From contig CAKTUS010000108.1 in the NCBI GenBank assembly GCA_934621485.1, forward strand, positions 1-8,789: a DNA stretch of 8,789 bases. Reading direction: 5' to 3'. This DNA comes from an uncultured Clostridia bacterium. Its GTDB lineage: Bacteria; Bacillota; Clostridia; Christensenellales; Aristaeellaceae. Within the stretch, counting starts at the first letter, position 1, and each line of letters opens with the position of its first letter. A program made the translations under genes and the position numbers. Below, one piece after another: positions 6,225 to 8,789 of the stretch. The notes beneath the pieces are model-generated. The model made no database searches. It had not been told where the DNA came from and was given only the letters and a program-made list of their open reading frames with translations.

Positions 6225-6796
6225 TTGATTCCTCCCTCAAAGTCGCTTCGAAGAATGGCGTACAGTTCTACATCCACATACCGGCCCTTGTTGTACAGCC
6301 GTTGGCGCAGGGTGCCCTCGCGCCTCATGCCGGCATGCAGCATAACGCGGCCGCTGGCGGGATTGTCAATTTCGTGCTGGGCCTCGATGCGGTTCAGCAG
6401 CAGCTTGCTAAAGCCAAATTCCACAATGGCGCGCAGGGCTTCGCTCATGTAGCCCCGGTTCCAGTACTGGCGGCTCAGGCTGTAGCCCACCTCGGCCGAC
6501 CGGTTGTCCTGCTGCACCCACATAAACCCGATGGTGCCGATGACCTTGCCGCTATCCCGCAGGGCAATGACAAAGCTGCTGGGCGCGGCGTTTCGGTACT
6601 GGCGCAGCAGGTAGCGAAGATAGGCGCGGGTTTGGTGGATGGAGGTATGGGCGTCCCACAGCACGTGACGGGCAACCTGCGGGTCGCGGGAGTATTCGTA
6701 TAAATCTTCGGCGTCGCTCATGCGAGCGGGCCTGAGAATAAGCCGGGGAGTAAGCAGGGTAGGCAGATGGCCGAAAACCTCTACAAATGTCTGCAT
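6221..6796 (-). CDS. GNAT family N-acetyltransferase (RimJ/RimL type)
   Basis: The protein has 191 residues. It begins with the family opening LTPRLILRPARMSDAEDLYEYSRDP (15-39). The acetyl-CoA-binding motif A is at 102-125 (EVGYSLS, then YWNRGYMSEAL), with the Q/R-x-x-G-x-G/A loop read as WNRGYM. Motif B follows with NRIEA and DNPASGRVM (135-152), then the typical MRREGTLRQ and YVDVELYAIL end. RimJ/RimL relatives acetylate N-terminal amines of ribosomal proteins, but many homologues act on other amines, so the target is not assigned. The ATG at 6796 has AAAGG about ten bases upstream. The stop TGA overlaps the lipoprotein ATG. It lies 36 bases after a 42-codon membrane-peptide gene. Confidence 0.92.
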   Translation of the reverse strand: MQTFVEVFGHLPTLLTPRLILRPARMSDAEDLYEYSRDPQVARHVLWDAHTSIHQTRAYLRYLLRQYRNAAPSSFVIALRDSGKVIGTIGFMWVQQDNRSAEVGYSLSRQYWNRGYMSEALRAIVEFGFSKLLLNRIEAQHEIDNPASGRVMLHAGMRREGTLRQRLYNKGRYVDVELYAILRSDFEGGIK

Positions 6797-6832
6797 GGCT
6801 GAAACGCCTTTCTAAGGTTTGTTTCCAAAATA

Positions 6833-6961
6833 TTACAAAGCAAAGCCGCCGGGAACGGCGGGCAGGGGCTGACGAAGCCCCTGCACCAACAAGCATACTC
6901 CAAGCAGCAGGAAAAACACAAGGGCTATCATCAGAAAAACAAAGGCTTTGGAACGAAACAT
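6833..6961 (-). CDS. Small single-pass membrane peptide, 42 residues
   Basis: I do not recognise this gene. On the minus strand ATG at 6959-6961 is preceded by AAAGGA eight bases upstream and opens a 42-codon frame ending in TAA at 6833-6835. The product begins MFRSK, followed by a hydrophobic stretch (about residues 6-27: AFVFLMIALVFFLLLGVCLL). It ends with a proline- and glycine-rich tail (VQGLRQPLP, AVPGGFAL). The basic N-terminus suggests it stays inside with the tail outside. It is the first frame of the operon, 36 bases before the GNAT start and 107 bases after the NUDIX stop. Its last codons overlap two hairpins (6846-6884), so it could also act as a leader peptide. No clear promoter was found upstream. 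The ribosome site and hydrophobicity support translation; the function is unknown. Confidence 0.6.
   Translation of the reverse strand: MFRSKAFVFLMIALVFFLLLGVCLLVQGLRQPLPAVPGGFAL
6836..6884 (-). terminator. Tandem hairpins inside the small membrane-peptide gene (possible attenuator)
   Basis: On the minus strand a 9-base-pair perfect stem (6876-6884 with 6862-6870, loop 6871-6875) is followed at once by a 6-base-pair GC stem (6856-6861 with 6846-6851, 4-base loop). After it comes CTTTGCTTTG, a weak T-rich tail. This resembles an intrinsic terminator with an imperfect tail and lies between the NUDIX gene and the GNAT gene. It could end NUDIX transcription or attenuate the downstream operon. 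The weak T-run lowers confidence in full termination. Confidence 0.5.
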
Positions 6962-7068
6962 GAAAAATATCCTTTCTTGTTACGTGCAAGCAAAACTTTT
7001 GTAAAAAACTTTCATTATTTGGGGAACGAAACAGGGGCATAGGTCGTTGTTTGAACAGGAGGGGCCCC

Positions 7069-7620
7069 TCAGCCGTGCAGCTTCTGCCAGGCCATCAGCA
7101 ATCCCAAAGCGGTTTTGGCGTCGCGAAATTCGCCGCTCATCACTCGGCTGACCGCCTCGCGCAGGGGCATTTTCTCCACATGCAAAAACTCGTCAGGATC
7201 GGGGTGATCTTTGTGCTGGCTCAGGCCTGTGGCCAGGTACAGGCCAATCATTTCGGTGCAGAAGCCCGGGGTGGTTACCACATGGGAAAGCTTTTCCATA
7301 TGCTCCGCCCGCAACCCGGTTTCTTCTTCCAGCTCGCGAACGGCGCAGTGCAGCGGATCCTCGCCCACGTAATCCAGCTTGCCGGCGGGAATTTCCAGGG
7401 TCATCAGGTCCACCGCCACCCGGTGCTGACGAACCAGATACACGTTTTCCGCATCATCCACGGGCACCACGGCGGCCGCCCCCTTGTGATGAACAATTTC
7501 CCGCAAAGCCGTGCCGCCGTTGGGCAGGCGAACCTGCAAATGGCTCACGTCAATCAGCGCGCCGTGAAACAGGGTTTCCTCACTGCCGGGAACGGGCGTT
7601 TCCCGCAAATCTTCATACAT
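7069..7620 (-). CDS. NUDIX hydrolase, ADP-ribose pyrophosphatase-like
   Basis: The protein has 183 residues. The NUDIX box runs from G80 to L103, with the metal-binding core RELEEETGL at 95-103. EIPAGKL in front and TPGFCTE (117-123) about 16 residues behind are typical of ADP-ribose pyrophosphatases, which split ADP-ribose into AMP and ribose 5-phosphate. The spacing between the first glycine and the glutamate of the box is six residues (G80 to E87) rather than the canonical five. I chose ATG 7620 because GGAGG (7630-7634) lies nine bases upstream. A GTG at 7650 has no ribosome site. The gene is read away from the repeat protein at 7897, and 107 bases separate its stop from the small peptide gene. 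No convincing promoter was found upstream. Substrate is inferred from family. Confidence 0.9.
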   Translation of the reverse strand: MYEDLRETPVPGSEETLFHGALIDVSHLQVRLPNGGTALREIVHHKGAAAVVPVDDAENVYLVRQHRVAVDLMTLEIPAGKLDYVGEDPLHCAVRELEEETGLRAEHMEKLSHVVTTPGFCTEMIGLYLATGLSQHKDHPDPDEFLHVEKMPLREAVSRVMSGEFRDAKTALGLLMAWQKLHG

Positions 7621-7766
7621 GGATGGTCGCCTCCAAAGCGTAATGTTCACAGTATTCGCTATCCAAGCCCGCTACCCCTTGTTTGCGGGAGAAAAAACCC
7701 GCAATTTGCAATTGTGAAGCCGCAGAACCGCCATTTGGCAATGAAACAACTTCCGGTTTTCCTTTC
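7621..7766. other. Divergent intergenic region, left half
   Basis: No gene is supported here. The segment is AT-rich at its centre and holds a hairpin (TTGCGGG at 7683-7689, CCCGCAA at 7698-7704, 8-base A-rich loop). Overlapping the hairpin's right arm is a small inverted repeat, CAATT-TGC-AATTG, at 7702-7714. Neither is followed by a T-run. It must contain the NUDIX ribosome site (7630-7634) and probably its promoter, but I see no good -35/-10 pair on the minus strand. Confidence 0.6.
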
Positions 7767-7795
7767 TTGACAGTGGTTTGCAAACCCCGTACAAT
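7767..7795 (+). promoter_or_regulatory. Sigma-A promoter of the repeat-protein gene
   Basis: Perfect -35 TTGACA (7767-7772), 17-base spacer and -10 TACAAT (7790-7795, five of six). The start is expected near 7802, giving a leader of about 95 bases with a short GCCC-TAAA-GGGC hairpin near its 5' end. The ribosome site AGGAGG (7882-7887) is nine bases before the ATG. The match suggests strong basal expression unless repressed. Confidence 0.88.
7775..7786. promoter_or_regulatory. Perfect 12-base palindrome in promoter spacer (candidate operator)
   Basis: GGTTTGCAAACC is its own reverse complement and lies wholly between the -35 and -10 boxes of the repeat-protein promoter. A dimeric repressor, or a MerR-type activator that binds promoter spacers, would fit this position. 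MerR sites usually go with 19-20 base spacers, so a repressor is the better guess at 17. No regulator gene lies in the window. Confidence 0.5.
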
Positions 7796-7896
7796 AAACA
7801 CGCGCCCTAAAGGGCACAGGATTCCTTGTTCTTTATTTCTGGAAACCATCCGATAGGTTCTTCTTGGAAAGGCCGAGAGACAGGAGGAAAGGATAG

Positions 7897-8789
7897 ATGA
7901 AAAACCCCTTTGTAGTAACGGTGAAACGGGCGGCAGCCCTGATGCTCAGCCTGCTGATGCTGGTGAGCCAGCTGGTTTTGCCAACCCTGGCGTTGGCTCA
8001 GGATGTAAGCAGCCTGCCCACGGTTCTGCTGCGCTATACGGACAATCAGGGTCAGGAACAAGTCGCTGCGGTCCAGGCCGGTCTGTACGGCGCTGAGGCC
8101 ATCTATTGGGCCACCCTCCCCATGGAGGCGCTGACTAACGAGATGAGGGTGGAGGTTCAGGGCGACCCGAACCTGACCTATCAGTATGCGGAGAGCTTAA
8201 CCGGCGTCCTGGATGCGTCTCAGGTAGACGCTTCGTCCGCTGTTACCACTATTGACGTGTATCAGGATGGGCAGTGGCTGGCCAGCTACCCGCTGTATGT
8301 GTCTACCCAGCCCATGCCCAGTCCGGAGCCCCAGAGCGCCTTGGTAACGGTGAATTATGCCTATAACGGCCAGGTGCTGAGCAGCGACTTTGTGGAAGTA
8401 GCGCCCGGTGAAACCACGCTGACGCCCAACGCGGGCTTTGCGCCCGAGGGCTATGAGCTGGTGGAAGGCCAGAGCCAGACCGTGAGCGTGAGTCAGGACG
8501 GCGTCGCCACGCCGGACACGGTTACCTTCCAGCTTCAGGAAACCTATGTGGAACCCCAGAGCGCCTTGGTAACGGTGAATTATGCCTATAACGGCCAGGT
8601 GCTAAGCAGCGACTTTGTGGAAGTAGCGCCCGGTGAAACCACGCTGATGCCCAACACGGGCTTTGCACCCGAGGGCTATGAGCTGGTGGAAGGTCAGAGC
8701 CAGACTGTGAGTGTGAGTCAGGACGGCGTTGCCACGCCGGACACGGTCACCTTCCAGCTTCAGGAAACCTATGTGGAGCCCCAGAGCGC
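7897..8789 (+). CDS. Secreted or surface repeat protein, N-terminal part (3' end beyond window)
   Basis: The frame is open to the last base: 297 complete codons and no stop. ATG 7897 has AGGAGG nine bases upstream and a consensus promoter at 7767-7795. Residues 1-34 form a signal peptide: basic start, hydrophobic core (12-33) and cleavage expected after ALA34. Residues 35-143 are a unique region of unknown fold. From 144 the protein is built of 75-residue repeats (144-218, 219-293, third starting at 294) rich in Val, Thr, Glu and Gln, probably beta-sheet. A typical stretch is VTVNYAYNGQVLSSDFVEV. The pattern recalls MucBP-like or other adhesin repeats of Firmicutes, but I cannot assign a family. 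A surface-stalk or adhesin role is inferred from build only. The C-terminal anchor or effector domain is not in view. Confidence 0.85.
   Translation, partial: MKNPFVVTVKRAAALMLSLLMLVSQLVLPTLALAQDVSSLPTVLLRYTDNQGQEQVAAVQAGLYGAEAIYWATLPMEALTNEMRVEVQGDPNLTYQYAESLTGVLDASQVDASSAVTTIDVYQDGQWLASYPLYVSTQPMPSPEPQSALVTVNYAYNGQVLSSDFVEVAPGETTLTPNAGFAPEGYELVEGQSQTVSVSQDGVATPDTVTFQLQETYVEPQSALVTVNYAYNGQVLSSDFVEVAPGETTLMPNTGFAPEGYELVEGQSQTVSVSQDGVATPDTVTFQLQETYVEPQS
8326..8789 (+). repeat. Tandem 225-base repeats inside the surface-protein gene
   Basis: Two full units (8326-8550 and 8551-8775) and the first 14 bases of a third (8776-8789) are in frame. By direct comparison the two full units differ at ten of 225 positions with no gaps. 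All ten are transitions. Eight are silent; the two replacements (Thr to Met and Ala to Thr) fall three codons apart, at residues 251 and 254 of the second unit. The high identity points to recent duplication or ongoing gene conversion. Confidence 0.95.

Noticed and set aside
5709..6452. Plus-strand frame of 247 codons opposite the lipoprotein and GNAT genes
   Set aside because: It spans two real genes on the other strand and has no ribosome site or motif.
6950..7033. Exact 11-base direct repeat GGAACGAAACA (6950-6960 and 7023-7033)
   Set aside because: One copy lies in the start of the small peptide gene and the other in the upstream gap. It is too short for a mobile-element mark and has no partner structure.
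6962..7068. Possible promoter TTTACA-17-TAACAA for the small peptide and operon
   Set aside because: The -10 matches only three of six positions, and other pairings in the gap are no better, so no promoter is claimed.
7059..7070. GAGGGGCCCCTC palindrome at the NUDIX stop as a terminator
   Set aside because: It is a perfect palindrome but leaves no proper loop and is not followed by a T-run on the minus strand.
7051..7770. Plus-strand frame of 239 codons opposite the NUDIX gene
   Set aside because: It is antisense to a gene with a full NUDIX box and runs into the divergent promoter region.
7613..7849. Minus-strand frame of 78 codons over the divergent promoter
   Set aside because: It covers the repeat-protein promoter and the NUDIX start, lacks a ribosome site and has no recognisable domain.

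Overview
The window looks like chromosomal DNA from a moderately GC-rich anaerobic Clostridia-type Firmicute. This is an inference from the strong AGGAGG-type ribosome binding sites, consensus TTGACA/TATAAT promoters, a lipobox lipoprotein, a DUF4368-type large serine recombinase, a type II thymidine kinase and a Firmicute-style ADP-ribose pyrophosphatase. No rRNA or species-specific marker is present, so the genus cannot be named.

Layout. Bases 1-1029 hold the C-terminal part of a large serine recombinase, so the left edge lies inside an integrated mobile element. Bases 1030-1264 are gene-free and include a degenerate copy of the 3' end of a tRNA. This is followed by a complete single-gene tRNA-Pro(GGG) unit on the minus strand, with promoter, leader, gene with encoded CCA and terminator. 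Bases 1694-6961 are a compact minus-strand cluster. In transcription order it contains a 42-residue membrane peptide (unlisted-size gene with two hairpins in its 3' half), a GNAT acetyltransferase, a TPR-like lipoprotein, thymidine kinase, a hexapeptide-repeat O-acetyltransferase, an MFS transporter and rarA, closing with a Rho-independent terminator near 1580-1605. Start/stop overlaps (ATGA, GTGA) and gaps of 4 to 36 bases argue for one operon with translational coupling. Upstream is a minus-strand NUDIX hydrolase (7069-7620). A gene-free divergent region (7621-7896) separates it from a plus-strand secreted repeat protein that runs off the right edge.

How the genes fit together. The minus-strand cluster mixes housekeeping jobs: thymidine salvage (tdk), replication-fork maintenance (rarA), small-molecule acetylation and transport, and a surface lipoprotein. 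It does not form an obvious single pathway. The right-hand gene begins a large surface or secreted protein built from near-identical 75-residue repeats, driven by its own consensus promoter that carries a perfect palindrome in the spacer.

Most notable observations. (1) A 22-base imperfect repeat of the tRNA-Pro 3' end lies between the recombinase and the tRNA and looks like an old attachment site. (2) The tandem 225-base repeats differ at ten positions, all transitions and eight silent. (3) A 12-base palindrome sits between -35 and -10 of the repeat-protein promoter. (4) A tiny membrane-peptide gene contains nested hairpins ahead of the long operon. I did not find a clearly new multi-gene system.
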